Counted from the first letter of the stretch, positions 22,339 to 33,970 are shown. The stretch: DNA of 64,000 nt from Oryzias latipes (GCF_002234675.1 NC_019863.2:619109-683108); one strand, 5' to 3'. The notes: generated from the letters alone by a model not told the origin. Numbers and translations: made by a program.

Positions 22339-23420
22339 TCAATGTGAGCTTAAAACTAAGATAATAGGAGGTCTCATAGTTTCTACCAGAAAAAAGGACA
22401 CAAGTTCAGTATGATTACCAGATACAGTTCCAGTAACTGGTACCGTCCTTGGAGAGACCTTGTGAATCACACAGCCATTTATGGCGTTGATCTGTAACGC
22501 AGGTGCTAGAGGTTCGACTGGAATGTTTACTCTGCTCACAACCTCCTGGGTGATGAGGTCACCATCAGACCCAAAATCTATAAGAGTCTCAAACTCAGCC
22601 TTCTGCTGAGCATGAGTCACCAAGAGTTGGTTTGAAGGGGGATAGGGCAAAGAAAAAGGTGAAGAGCGACTTCCCAGACGCCCCCGTCCAAAAGCCGTGG
22701 TCTTTACTGGCCAGTCTCTGATGTAGCTGTCTGGCTATGCGCAGTAGATCACTTTGCATGCGTCTTCGTCGCTCAGCAGGAGGAAGCTGTCTTGTGAGCA
22801 TCTGCACAGACTCAGGAGATGTGGAAGATGAGGAACTAGAGCTGTGGAGATGAAGTGGAAGGAGAATCGCAGGTAGGGAACCACATTTCTCATCACAACC
22901 TTCACGTTCACTCAACCGCCTGTCAATCCGGGTGGTTAAATCGATTAGCTCCTCTAAAACATCAGGCATATCTCACGCTGCAAGCTTGTACCTGTACGTC
23001 TACCAACACCTCATCAGTCCATCCAGTGCTGGCTGCCAGGGTCCGACATTCCACTGAATAATGCAAAACACTGCGTGCTCCTTGCTTGAGCTGACGAAGC
23101 TGTGCGCCGGCTGCACGGTGGAGAGCAGTTGGGTTAAAGACACGGAGATACTGGACAGAAAACTCACTAACATAGAGACAACGAGCTGCTCTTCAGTCCC
23201 ATGCAGCCAGACCCAACCGTCTGGCTCTTCCTGTCAAAAAACTTAAAGCAAAAGACACTTTTCTTTGCTCAGATGGAAAGTCAGAAAGGTTGGACATGAA
23301 ATGGAGCCGACAAGAGGAGAGAAAAGGACGACAATCCTCTGCGGTTCCATCGAAGAGTTCATGTGAACCCAGTCGGGCTTGTTGGGGAGAAGAGGAGCTG
23401 TGCTCCAGTTTGGTGGGACG
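22339..23420 (-). mobile_element. Ty3/gypsy retrotransposon gag-pol relic
   Basis: On the minus strand the order is a gag region (about 23360-22970, with [10 protein letters not shown] and [14 protein letters not shown]), a linker with LIDLTTRIDRRLSER (22960), a zinc-knuckle region (about 22740) and an aspartic-protease-like start of pol with LIDFGSDGDLITQEVV and PVEPLAPALQINAING (22580-22480). This is the arrangement of fish sushi-like gypsy elements. The knuckle is shifted out of frame, the usual protease Ser-Gly is changed, and no reverse transcriptase follows, so it is a dead fragment. No LTRs were identified. Confidence 0.75.
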
Positions 23421-24029
23421 ACCCCGGAGCTTCTGCAGGCCAGATAGTAGGCTGCACTCCTCCTGGGTCCAGGTGGGTAACTCCTCCGGAGATAAAAACT
23501 TCTCGTGAAAATGAACCTAGTAGTGTATGCAGGCAGCTGTGCACCACTCATGCAGAGCCACAGGAGAGGGGGCGGAGCCCTCCAGGAAGATGATGACGTC
23601 ATATTATTTGATTGGCTGTACGTTGGTCCGATGACGTGTCAGACAGGGATTGGTCCAAACAAATCACGACATAGAGTGACATAGATTCCAGCTCAGACCA
23701 GGAAAACAAAGACGTTCACGGATCTGTTTGGTTGTAAGTGGACCCATCAGAATAGAGTGGAGCAGGAAGCTTGTGACCCAACGATTGTAGCACCTAGGTC
23801 ACAGCCACACACTTTTTCATTTTTTTGTTTGCTCCTGATTTACGACCATTTGAGAAACTCAGAAAGGCCATTGAAAGCTGAACTTTCTTTATATTTGTCC
23901 TCCATCATGAGAAAACTGCTACAGGATGCTGTTAAAAACAGAGTTCTTATTGGAGTGGGTCTGTAAGCTCCATGTTCCAGAACAACACAGCAGGTGACCA
24001 CCAGTCAAAATGAACTACCTGAAATCCAA

Positions 24030-24095
24030 ATCTTTCCACCTTTATCATGGTAGGAAGAACACGTCAATGTAAGGGGGGGGTCATCTAAGGTAGGG
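24030..24095. mobile_element. piggyBac-like MITE fragment
   Basis: It repeats the internal segment of the MITE at 17827, including CCACCTTTATCATGGTAGG and GAACACGTCAATGT, then GGGTCATCTAAGGTAG. The left terminus is missing. Confidence 0.7.
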
Positions 24096-24104
24096 TTACA
24101 CACC

Positions 24105-24425
24105 ATTGGGTTGCCCTTGAGCAAGGCTCCTCATCAAAACTGCGACAGAGAAAAGCATGGTGGAGCATTTCCTGCTTTGAGTTCCAACTGGGTTCCTTCT
24201 GTGTGGAGCTTGCATGTTCTCCCCACGCGTGTGGGGTTCCTCCCACAGTCCAAAAACACGCCTCTTGGGTTAACTGAACATTCTAGGTTGTCCCTTGATG
24301 TGCATGTGTGTGGCCCTGCAATGGACTCCCTGTTCAGGGTGTACCCCACCCAACAGTAGCTGGTTGACTTAGACAACTGGAGACTCAGAAATGGATTCAG
24401 TGGGTTCTGAAGATGGACAGACATG
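24105..24425 (+). repeat. teleost interspersed repeat
   Basis: Words in order are CTTGCATGTTCTCCCC, TTCCTCCCACAGTCCAAAAA, GTTGTCCC, GCAATGGACTCCCTGTTCAG and GTGTACCCCACC. This is a very common fish interspersed repeat of non-coding, probably LINE/SINE-tail, origin. Bases 24430-25127 show no gene. Confidence 0.6.
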
Positions 24426-25127
24426 TTCAGTGACCACTGTTTGGAGTTTAAGGGTTAAGGGCCAACCAAGTGTGCATTATCAGAAATTAACTCATGACCT
24501 GGAAGCCTGAACCATTCAACGTGGAGTGTGTTAATTCTGATAATGCACACTTCAAATGGTCACATACAAAAGAAATAAATATTCAACCACATATTAGTAC
24601 TTTATTCCTGTTATTTTTATGGTTTGGATCGCTTTTTTTTTTTTTTACAAAGCAGACTATTTGTTGCGTGTTGTCACGGCGCCACACCACTGCAGCAGTC
24701 AAGGTCCGGCAAAGGAAAGCGATATCTATGCTGATGGTCACGATGGTTAAATAAAGCATCAATTTAGAGAGAAAGTTCACCTCTAACCGCTTGTTTCTGT
24801 CCAGATGATGAAGACAAAGTTTGTTTTAATGAAGCCAGCGCAGTGATACAGAACATTTAAGCTACATGACCGGAACTACTTTTTTATCACATTCTGATGC
24901 ACACTCAGCAGCCAATCAGAATTGAGGATTCACCCGGACCCTGGTATAAATAGATGTTTAGGCTACGCATTAAATATGAAGGTGAAGGGCCAGCCGTTCC
25001 AAAGTAAGTTTAAGCCTTAAGATGACTTCAATACTGACAACTATACAGAAATATCTGTAAATACCTGTAAGTCTGTTTAAAGTGTTGTGTGTAAAAAGAA
25101 TGAGAAATGTTTCAAGTAAAATACCAG

Positions 25128-25133
25128 TTTATT
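25128..25133 (-). terminator. poly(A) signal, C1orf74-like gene
   Basis: AATAAA on the minus strand lies only 19 bases after the stop codon at 25153, implying a very short 3' untranslated region if used. Confidence 0.5.
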
Positions 25134-25152
25134 AAAAGAACTTTTATGAGAA

Positions 25153-25938
25153 TCACAAACAGACTGCAGGTAAAGTAACGGTTGACAAAGCGATCGTCAG
25201 ATCATTGAAGATGCTTTGCTGCTCCACTTTCTCTTGAAGTTGAAGCTTCCAGTTTTCCATTACGGGCCAGGTTTCCTTCTGGAGAGCAGCTGGGACACTG
25301 AAGGAGTACAGACAGCACGTGTGACCGGCGCCGTCAGCCCGCCACCTTACTGAGGCTGTTGTCAGCGTCAGCGGCGTCATGGACAGACAGTTTTCAAAGC
25401 TCTCGGTCTGATCAAAGCAGTAGACGACAGGGTAACCCAATAAAAGGCCAAACACGGTGCACAGGTTCCACCCTGCAGATCTGCTCCCAACACGAAAAGG
25501 CTGCTGAGGCTGCTGGAGGCGAAGATCGCCAACAAGACGCTGTAGATGTTGAAGTGTGCTTTTCAGCTGCGTCTGGGGGTCTGCCATGAAGGGCCTCTCC
25601 AGGGACGAGCCGACATCCACCCCGGCCACGCTGCAGTCGGTGAGCGCACGCTCCAGATGGGAACTCACTGCACTCACATTGATAACGACACTGTTTCCGT
25701 CCAACTCCACTGTGAGAAGAGAGCCGGAGAGGAGCCCGACAGACTGCAGGTCGCTCAAATACCGCTGCACCTGCTCCACGCCGGCGCCGTTGCCGTCATA
25801 AAGCAGAGCGGGTTTTAAGCCTAAATCTACAGCGGTCACCTGAGCAGCCAGGTCCAGACTTTGGGAGGTGGAGAGGGATTTTCTGCCCACACGCAGACAG
25901 CAGCGAGCTGCCGCCACGCAGCGCTCCGCTGCAGACAT
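25153..25938 (-). CDS. UPF0739 / C1orf74-like protein
   Basis: A single uninterrupted coding exon of 261 residues. The start is the ATG at 25938 in a good context (CCACCATGT); there is no in-frame ATG just upstream. The protein has LDLAAQVTAVDLGLKPALLY and YDGNGAG near the N-terminus and GWNLCTVFGLLLGYPVVYCF followed by DQTESFENCLSMTPL in the middle. I associate these with the vertebrate C1orf74 (UPF0739, DUF4504) family, whose members are about 265 residues and also single-exon. Its function is unknown. No membrane segment or signal peptide is evident. It lies 325 bp downstream of tomm6 on the same strand. Assignment is from memory of the family pattern and should be treated as probable. Confidence 0.75.
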   Translation of the reverse strand: MSAAERCVAAARCCLRVGRKSLSTSQSLDLAAQVTAVDLGLKPALLYDGNGAGVEQVQRYLSDLQSVGLLSGSLLTVELDGNSVVINVSAVSSHLERALTDCSVAGVDVGSSLERPFMADPQTQLKSTLQHLQRLVGDLRLQQPQQPFRVGSRSAGWNLCTVFGLLLGYPVVYCFDQTESFENCLSMTPLTLTTASVRWRADGAGHTCCLYSFSVPAALQKETWPVMENWKLQLQEKVEQQSIFNDLTIALSTVTLPAVCL

Positions 25939-26262
25939 GGTGGAATTCAAACGCTTTCAACTGGAAAGTGCAGGTGTTGGAATAGACGGCTGTCTTTACA
26001 GGTGGTCCATGCAGGTTCAAAGAGACACAAAAAACAGGAAAATAGTACAACTTTTTATGAACTTTTGTGGTTCTTTTTTCATTTTTTTTCTTTGCTGGTC
26101 CAACAGGCCTGAAAGAGAAGAGACATTATGTCTGTTACAGATACAGCTAGACGGCAACCGTTTGTTTCCTAAAATAAAGGCCTTTCCATCCTGGCTTTGA
26201 TTTTTGAGTAGGAAACCTATAAAGAGGGGGTCTCACCATCATTCTGATGCCCCGGGGCCGCG

Positions 26263-27771
26263 CTACGTCACAGGCTGAGGAGACATCAGGTCAAAGTCTG
26301 AAAGATTTCTCGCAACCCAAACACCAGCAGCAAATAGCCCCAAGTTGACAAGAAGATTCCTGAAAAAAAGAAACCAAGATTTAGCTCCCGTTGATGATTC
26401 AGAGTCCTGCTTCCTGTAAAACACAGATATCATTTCAAGAAGTAAACATTCATTCAATGCACAAAAAAGGAGGCTTTATGTGGAAAAAAACATTTAATGC
26501 ACATCAACCAAAGCAGGGAGCGGTGATCCACTTAGCACAAGTTTCAGACAAGAAGTGAACTTTGTAATCGATATCCCACTGCTATAGATTCATTGTGTGG
26601 ATATTTACAATAAGCCAAAGTATTGAATACATTTAAGCTGTTGATAATTTCATATGAATACAACAATTTCCAGCTGAATTGACGTGACAAACACATGACA
26701 ACTGTTGATTTGAAGACAGAGGAGAATTCAGTGTCGCTTTTCTTTCATTGAAACTTATTTGAAGATATTCTTCTGTACGTTGCATCTAAGCCATCAGTCC
26801 TTATCGTTCAGCCCTATTTGTCAATTTCATGTTTGTTCAGTAAAACATGAAAACATTAGAATTTTACTGTAGAATTAATGCTTTGTGTTTAAATGGAACT
26901 GAAGGAACAGGTAAGCATTCTGTTTCATTTATTTATTTAGAAAAACTTTCATTTTCTGTTTAGCTTGTACGTTAGTAGTTAGTTTTGGTGCAACATTCAA
27001 TGGCTGAATTAATCTTTAGTTTAACTTTTCAGCAGTAGAGAAATTGAAAGCACTGTTTGCATTCTGTCATTTTAACAAAATGCTTGGCGTCTAAAATTAG
27101 CTTTAAAAAATGGTAGAATTCAGTGTCATTTTAGGAAAGGAAACTAAAAATGTCCTGACTAAACATTAAACTGACGTGAATGTTAATGCATGGAGGTTAT
27201 TGACCTCAGACTCAAAGAAAATTAGGTACATTTTTGCTTGATTCACTGTTTTCACCTCACTCTTCTTCTCTCTCAGAAGGATTTGCTGCTCACAAAATCC
27301 CATTTGGAGAACATTTATGGACAACTTTCTTTGTTGGAACTTGAATTAAATCTAAGTGCAACTAAATCTACAAATCAAGAAATGCTTTTTAAAACTGTTT
27401 ATTAAAAGATTCAAACCTAAAAAAATAGTAAATAATAACCACGTTTATTTGTGCAAAAGCTACGTTTGTCACACATATACATAACAAACCAACTGTATAC
27501 ATGTTCACATAGTCCTCTGTTAATAGTTTTTGTCGATCATCATGTATTTTTATGTCTCGTTTGTAGCGTGTCTCTAACACTGAGCACTGCGAGGTTGTGC
27601 TCCAGTCCAGCTAGCTAGCGCGGCGCTAATGAGCAATCCTACAGTTTTTATCGAACAACTGCAACATTCTTACCTTTTAAAATCGTTTCTGTCCGTTACA
27701 AAACGACACGAGGAGCTGATCCAACCCATCACTCCAGTGGAAGGGCTCTTTTTCGCACCTGCTCCGCTCAT
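26263..27771 (-). CDS. tomm6: TOM complex small subunit Tom6
   Basis: TOMM6 is a single-pass tail-anchored subunit of the mitochondrial outer-membrane import complex that helps assemble Tom40. Two coding exons (27771-27674 and 26359-26263 on the minus strand) join in phase to give 64 residues. The first exon gives MSGAGAKKSPSTGVMGW and FVTDRNDFKR. The second gives NLLVNLGLFAAGVWVARNL and SDFDLMSPQPVT, nearly the same as the mammalian C-terminal membrane segment. The protein is about 10 residues shorter than the human one at the N-terminus. The 1.3-kb intron holds only AT-rich sequence. The gene shares its upstream region with uqcc2. Confidence 0.93.
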
Positions 27772-27907
27772 CTTGCTAACATGCGGCGTCAGGGATGAGG
27801 AAGGGTCAAACGGGGAGGAAGAGTTTAGATGTAACACCAGTACGGAAAGCAACGGAGCCCAAACTTTCAAAGCGGGCGGCGTTTACTGCGCTGTTACGTG
27901 ATTAAGG
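27772..27907. promoter_or_regulatory. tomm6/uqcc2 bidirectional promoter region
   Basis: Only 136 bp separate the divergent start codons of tomm6 (-) and uqcc2 (+). This interval must hold both 5' untranslated regions and core promoters unless transcription starts lie inside the first exons or further upstream. It has GCGGGCGGCG near 27876 and TTACGTGA near 27894 (a CRE/E-box-like site), with no obvious TATA box. Confidence 0.7.
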
Positions 27908-30359
27908 ATGTCTGCGACTCGGTACCGACGGTTTCTGAAACTGTGCGAGGAATGGCCTCGAGATGAGACAAAGAAAGGTCGCGATTTGGGCACATTCCTG
28001 CGGCAGAGGGTCGCCTCCGCGTTTCGCGAGGGTGAAAACACGCAGGTAGAGGCTCTTAGCTTAGCTTCTTAGCAGCTGAGCTAAGATTATATGGCCATCA
28101 GCTGACGACCTTGGTGACCCGGCTGTTGATGCACGTGAAATGTCTTTCATAAATGTTCTTCCACTGAAACAAACATGAACCGACACATATTTATATATAT
28201 TTGGAAGTATCATTTATGCAGAAATGTACCGGAAAGTCCTTTTCTTCGCCTCTCAATGGCTGAGTTTGTCTTTTCAACAAACACTTATTATTAAACGGAT
28301 TTAAATGTGAAAAGTTAAAGTTTGAAAACTCTTCTTTATTGTTGATTTTATGGTTAATGTAATTTTACTTTTAATCTGTTCAGCAGGCTAACTATAACTG
28401 AAACTATTTCAAAATATGGTGAAACTGTTTTATTTATTGACAATGACATCAGGTTTAAAGAACAAGTCTTTCACTTTGAAAAAGAAATCACAAAACTGTT
28501 TTACAAATATTTGTAACTGGGCTTATACTATTTTTCATGTAAAGAAAAGTTATATATAGTGTGGGAAGAGTGCCATTATCAGGCTAAAATGTGACCTGCT
28601 GTGGTTTACACACATTATTAAAAAGTCTTATGCATGAAATATTGATGATTTATTTCTCTTAAAACGCCCTTTTGTATTTTTAAGGAAAAAATCCAAAAGG
28701 AATTTTCTCAGATTTCAACAAAGGAATTCATAATAAAAAATCTCTTGAATTTTTTATCACCAGATAGCCCAGAAAGAAATCGTCTATTTGGATGTTATTT
28801 TTATGAATATGTGCAGCAAACAACAGAATCCTAAGTTGGACGCACTTAAAATACATGCATGACATACGTGTGAATAGTATCAGCCTTTCTGAAAAATTGT
28901 TTTACAAAAAAAATAAAAAAATAACTTAAAAAGTACACTCCAAAAAGAGTGAAGATGAACTTTTTTACATTGTTGTAACTTAATTATTTAGTTTGGTGAA
29001 AATAAATATTTTTTTTTTAGTTCAGTCAACTTAAAAATAACACGTAGTTGTCTGACAGTTATTTTACTTTCAATCAACTTACTTCAATTAAGTTGGTGTA
29101 ACTTTGGTGTGAAGCTGTCAACGCGTCATGATGACATTGGTTGAAACTTTAGAAAAATGTGTCAATTTAAATTGTATAAACAAAATTGAATTTTTTTTTT
29201 AAGTTGGATCAACTTTTCAAATTGAGTTGGATAGCCATAAAAATTTTAGTTGAACAAACTTAATTTAATTAGGTTGGATCAACCTTTTTCTTTTTAGAGT
29301 GTAAATCCAAATTGAATTCATCATATAAAGCAAAATCGACAACCCAGAACATGTTGAGATGGATTCTTGGTTTCTTTCTGGCCTTTAAGAATTTTATAGA
29401 CCAGGCTCCTTCCTTTGTTAGTCCTTGTAATTGAAAGTCTAGTTTCCTTTTAATCCTTTTATCTAACAAAAGTACATTTATATATTATGACCCAAAGTAT
29501 TCACATAGCAACATGTTTTCACTGGCCGTGCAAATTCCTGCTCTCTGTAAACCCCACAACCATCAGACGTTGGATAATCTAAACAAGTCTTTCCTCTGTT
29601 TGGTTTTTCATGACCATGCATTTTCATTCTCTCTAGATTTCAGATCCAGACAAATGTGACCAGATGTATGAAAGTTTGGCTCGTATTAATGGCAACGTAT
29701 ACAAACAAAAAGTGAGTGACATCCTCAAGCTTCCTCATTTATTTTACGTTAAAATTTGTTGCTGTTCCATGAAAACCTGCCTCTGCTGCTGCTGTGACCT
29801 CCTTTCTGCTCCCTTCCTCCATGTCGATGGTCATAAACCCATATTTAGACCAAAGGTCTCATCACTTTTAAAGCAGGCCACACAAGGTCAATGTTTGAGT
29901 AAACTTCAATTGACCGATATGGAAAACATGAGACCCAGAGCTCCTCGGATGGCTGGAGCACCTTGGTTACCACTGTTTGACCAGAGAAGAAAACTCATAC
30001 ATTCAAATGGCATTTTTCAAATCATCCAAAGAGCTTCTTTGTTTGTCCTGGCTTTGAATAAAAACTAAAACTGTAATCTCCGCTTTGTTCAGTTTCCTCG
30101 GGTGAGAGACACGAGCTTCACCGGAGTCACGGTTGAAGAGTGTCGAGTCCTCCTTTCAGGTACGGACTCCCAATTTACCATTCACTGTCCGCTCTTTTCT
30201 CACAATGAAGGGGGAATAACACGGAAAATGCTTTGTTTTCCAAATGCAGGAAGTATGCAGCAAAGCATGGATGAAGAAAAGAAGGGCTTGTGGAAGACAT
30301 TAATGGAGAGGTTCTCCTCCAAAACGGAGGACGTTCCAGAAAAAGCTCCTGAAAAATAA
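27908..30359 (+). CDS. uqcc2: ubiquinol-cytochrome c reductase assembly factor 2
   Basis: UQCC2 (Cbp6-like) works with UQCC1 in mitochondria to stabilise newly made cytochrome b for complex III. Four exons (27908-28045, 29637-29711, 30093-30159, 30250-30359) join in phase to 129 residues (human 126). Conserved stretches are [56 protein letters not shown] and [15 protein letters not shown]. The C-terminus ends EKAPEK and is variable in the family. There is a poly(A) signal at 30405. Intron 1 carries a MITE. It is transcribed away from tomm6, another mitochondrial gene. Confidence 0.95.
28934..29303. mobile_element. MITE with TA-flanked ends
   Basis: It starts TACACTCCAAAAAGAG and ends with the inverse of TACACTCTAAAAAGAAAAA. 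Internal sequence is AT-rich with repeated GTTGGATCAACTT-like words. TA at both ends suggests a Tc/mariner-like target, but the family is not certain. It lies in uqcc2 intron 1. Confidence 0.65.
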
Positions 30360-30404
30360 CTTTTGACCTCTTAAATGACCTTTTCCCATTAGTGCTTGTG
30401 TAGA

Positions 30405-30410
30405 AATAAA
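30405..30410 (+). terminator. poly(A) signal, uqcc2
   Basis: AATAAA 46 bases after the uqcc2 stop, followed by a T-rich and GT-rich stretch (TTTCTCTTTGTGACCTGGTG). Confidence 0.75.
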
Positions 30411-31589
30411 GTTTCTCTTTGTGACCTGGTGTGCTTCCATTAACTCTACAGGTTGTAAATTCACTGGAGGCAGAGGCAGACTCCTGTCACCTCTACCCGG
30501 TTAGAACGCCACACTGGCTGGGTATCCAGATCTTCAATTCCAAACTCTGCGCCATGGAAAATTCCCAAAAATCTCAGTGCGCATCGATGCTTACTACATT
30601 GGCGAATATAGACCACAATGCATTGCGTTTTCACTTCGGCAAAAGGGTGACACATTTAGGGCTCAAAGAATAAAAAACTAGTGAGCACATGTCTGAACTG
30701 TATTACTGGATAGCTGTGCACCAAAGGTCTTTGGGAGTTAAGGAGGACTGAGGGAATTTGGACCCAAATTCAGATCAGTGTTTTATTGTTGTGACCACAA
30801 TGTCACTGTTGGCTTTTCTTTTTGGCAGTGCAGACTAAATACAGGTGACTGTACTTCACACCCCCACCAACAAAATCTGACAGTAGTTGACATAGAAAAG
30901 TGAATTCTGGTGTGATTTGCAGCATAGTGGGGTGAGCTGATGGACCTTCTTTGGTTTCTTGAAGGAAAGTTGGTCCAGTTGATCTAAGTTTTTATTTTTT
31001 GTCAACTCCTTAGGATTTTGAAGAAAAACTTTGAGGAGATCCAGTGAAAGAAAGCTAAAAAGGCTAAACTAATTCTTAGCCGTTTCTAATTCATGAAGAA
31101 AACAGTCGAGCCATCATCATCCATATATTTAGGAAAAGAGTCTCAAATGAAATACTGTAAATAGGGAGCAGCAATGCATATGAATGCAATTCCAGGAAGG
31201 AAAAAGGTTGGGAACCGTGAGTTTAAGACCGGCTTTTAAAGGAAGGAAAATAAAAAACGGTGTCTTTCTCCTAACCTTGAGAGGCAGCAAGTAATTGTCT
31301 GTGTATTATAAAACGAAGGCGTGTGCATTATGATCACATTAAATCCACGTCGCTTCACCTTTGATCCCACAGAAATCGCTCCCTTCATAAGAAGTGCCAG
31401 ATGCTGAACACAACTGGAAAAAGAAACCATTTCTATATAGGTCACAGTACACGAGCACATTTGGTAAATCATGGCACCGTATGAACCTTCTGATGTCACG
31501 GAGCGCACAGCTACACAGGGAAACCGAGCAGGAGGTTTGGAAAAGCAGGTTTAATGTGATCAGAAGGGTTGGACAGCAGAAATGTCCTC

Positions 31590-32955
31590 CTACTCCTCTT
31601 TCTCCTCTGCATTGTCTCTCCATATGCAGTAGTTGAGGGACGTGGCGAGGCACAGCCAGGCGAGATAAGGCGCCAAGAGCAGAGTGGCGGTGCTGCTGAT
31701 GGGATACCAGGACGCCATGGTGGCGCCGACAGTCCCAGTGAGGAGCACGATCTCCATCAGCGCCTAAATGTAACAGAGACGATGCAATAACGTTCATAGT
31801 GTCTGTACTGATAACTGACTTATCAGGTTCTTCTGTTATCAGACAGGGTTGTGTTGTTCACATACATGACATGTGGTTGTGTTGTTCACATACATGACGT
31901 GTGGTTGTGTTGTTCACATACATGACGTGTGGTTGTGTTGTTCACATACATGACGTGTGGTTGTGTTGTTCACATACATGACGTGTGGTTGTGTTGTTCA
32001 CATACATGACGTGTGGTTGTGTTGTTCACATACATGACGTGTGGTTGTGTTGTTCACATACATGACGTGTGGTTGTGTTGTTCACATACATGACGTGTGG
32101 TTGTGTTGTTCACATACATGACGTGTGGTTGTGTTGTTCACATACATGACGTGTGAATGTGTTGTTCACATACATGACGTGTGAATGTGTTGTTCACATA
32201 CATGACGTGTGGTTGTGTTGTTCACATACATGACGTGTGGTTGTGTTGTTCACATACATGACGTGTGGTTGTGTTGTTCACATACATGACGTGTGGTTGT
32301 GTTGTTCACATACATGACGTGTGGTTGTGTTGTTCACATACATGACGTGTGGTTGTTTTGTTCACATACATGACGTGTGGTTGTGTTGTTCACATACATG
32401 ACGTGTGGTTGTGTTGTTCACATACATGACGTGTGGTTGTGTTGTTCACATACATGACATGTTTTGACAGACGTGTCTGATAACAGAAGAACCTAAGAGC
32501 TCGATGCATTCTAACCAATCACAAGTATGTACATGTTTACCTTACCTACTCTAGTAATCATGTGGTGTTACACGTACCAGTTTTAGCTTGTGTGCGCCAA
32601 AGAATATAGGAGTCCAGGCCCAGTTCAGAGCGAGCTGCGTGCCATAAAGTCCCAGTGGAACCAAAGCATCCTGGGTAAAACCTCCAAGCTCTTTCCAGAT
32701 CAGGTAGGAGCCGTATCTGCAGAGGTTATTTAGATGAGGAGCATTTCGCCAAGACCGTAGACCCAATGACCCCAAGACTTACCCCATGCTAGTGTACAGA
32801 CACGTCCACACCACAGGGAACGCTGCGTTTGGCGGGCGCCACGAGGGTTTCTTCAGAGTGGGGTACCAGGTTTTCACCTGTTTCCGTGTGATGAAGCCCC
32901 CGTAGAGCCCTCCTAAGTGTGGCAGGGCCGTCATCCCGATCATAGGCAGCCACAT
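31590..32955 (-). CDS. tspo: translocator protein TSPO
   Basis: TSPO is a five-helix outer mitochondrial membrane protein that binds cholesterol and porphyrins. Three coding exons on the minus strand (32955-32783, 32716-32578, 31763-31590) join in phase to 161 residues. Characteristic segments are [59 protein letters not shown] and [19 protein letters not shown]. The C-terminal LNYCIWRDN fits the cholesterol-recognition CRAC pattern (L/V-x-Y-x-R/K). The ATG follows a CAG|ACC acceptor at 32958, so a non-coding first exon must lie upstream, probably in the CG-richer stretch around 33540-33720. Intron 2 contains a tandem array inside a mobile element. Confidence 0.95.
31825..32494. mobile_element. 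terminal-inverted-repeat element filled by a 28-bp minisatellite
   Basis: The ends, 31825-31845 and 32474-32494, are perfect 21-bp inverted repeats starting AGGTTCTTCTGTTATCAG. Between them about 21 copies of a 28-bp unit (core CATACATGACGTGTGGTTG) run from about 31847 to 32458 with very few differences. Each unit has a TGACGT word. No transposase is present. No target duplication is obvious. It lies in tspo intron 2. Confidence 0.85.
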
Positions 32956-33539
32956 GGTCTGTGATGAGAACAGATAAGGTTTCAGTTTAAGTCATTCTTT
33001 AGGAATCTTCACGAGGAAAATGCCACAAGAACACAATATAAACACAATAAAAGACATATTTAATCAGAGTGGGTCTGCAGGAAACAGACAAAGGTGTCAA
33101 AAGGTCAAACATGGTTCACAAGCAACTAAATTCAGATTAAATACATTTTTTAGTCTAATAACACGTTTCCTACAAATAAGTCTTTTCAGGTCATGATAAT
33201 TTGTGGAAAACTACAATTCTTAAAAGCACAACATTACCCACAATCCTCATCATCCTCATCAGAAAATCTTGTTTTTGGCGGGTTAGGCTCCCTTTATTAA
33301 CCAACATGTTAAAACGAGATCATTGAACACAAAACTCAGCATTTGCAGTTCTATACAGGACTCAACTGGGAAATTCTTTTAAGTTCTAAAACCCATCCGG
33401 GACGTTTGGTACTAGAGGGAGCAAACTTCACAGAAGAAGCAAACGCCACTAAAACGTGATGGCGGTACAATCGTTTCTGACATTTTCCTGATGACGTATC
33501 CTAATTCCAAAGTTTATGGTCGCCTTCGCTCCAACAATC

Positions 33540-33970
33540 ATCCGTGAGGAGTGTGGACGATAAGTTGAACGGAACTCACCCCGGTTCGGCGTTCGGCTCT
33601 TCGACGGGGAATACCGACAGCGTAGCTTTCGGAGGGAAGCCTGAACTCAGCGGCGGCACGCGCTGCTATGTTGTGAAACTGGGGGCGGGGCCGGGTTATC
33701 GGACAGGTCACTCCTCGGCCACGCCAACCGCAGACGTGACGTCGTAGCGTGGTAGACTCTGATTGGTCGCCATGTCAAACGGATTCAACCGACAGTTGGC
33801 TGTGCAATAAGCAAACACCACCAGACCAGACTGCGTTCGAGGATTTAGACATTCGTTTCCTGTTCGTCCTGCTTCGTTGATGGACGCTACCGACTGACAC
33901 ACCTACGGGGGCCGGAAACGGGACGAAAACAGCTCACGAAATAAGCCCCGCCTCCTTGGAGTGGACGATT
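33540..33970. promoter_or_regulatory. putative tspo promoter / first exon region
   Basis: A CG-richer island of sequence upstream of the tspo coding exons on its minus-strand side, with CGTGACGTCGTAGC (33735) and several CpG clusters. Placement is inferred from the need for an upstream exon; no transcription start is seen directly. Bases 33000-33540 show no coding signal. Confidence 0.35.

Noticed and set aside
22339-23602. Possible domesticated gag-like gene
   Set aside because: The zinc knuckle is out of frame, the protease motif is altered and stops separate the parts; nothing indicates preserved coding.
29664-30068. 134-codon ORF in uqcc2 intron 2
   Set aside because: It merely extends uqcc2 exon 2 past its splice donor; the continuation shows no conserved domain.
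31836-32460. CRISPR-like direct repeats
   Set aside because: The 28-bp units are contiguous with no unique spacers and sit in a vertebrate intron, so this is a minisatellite.
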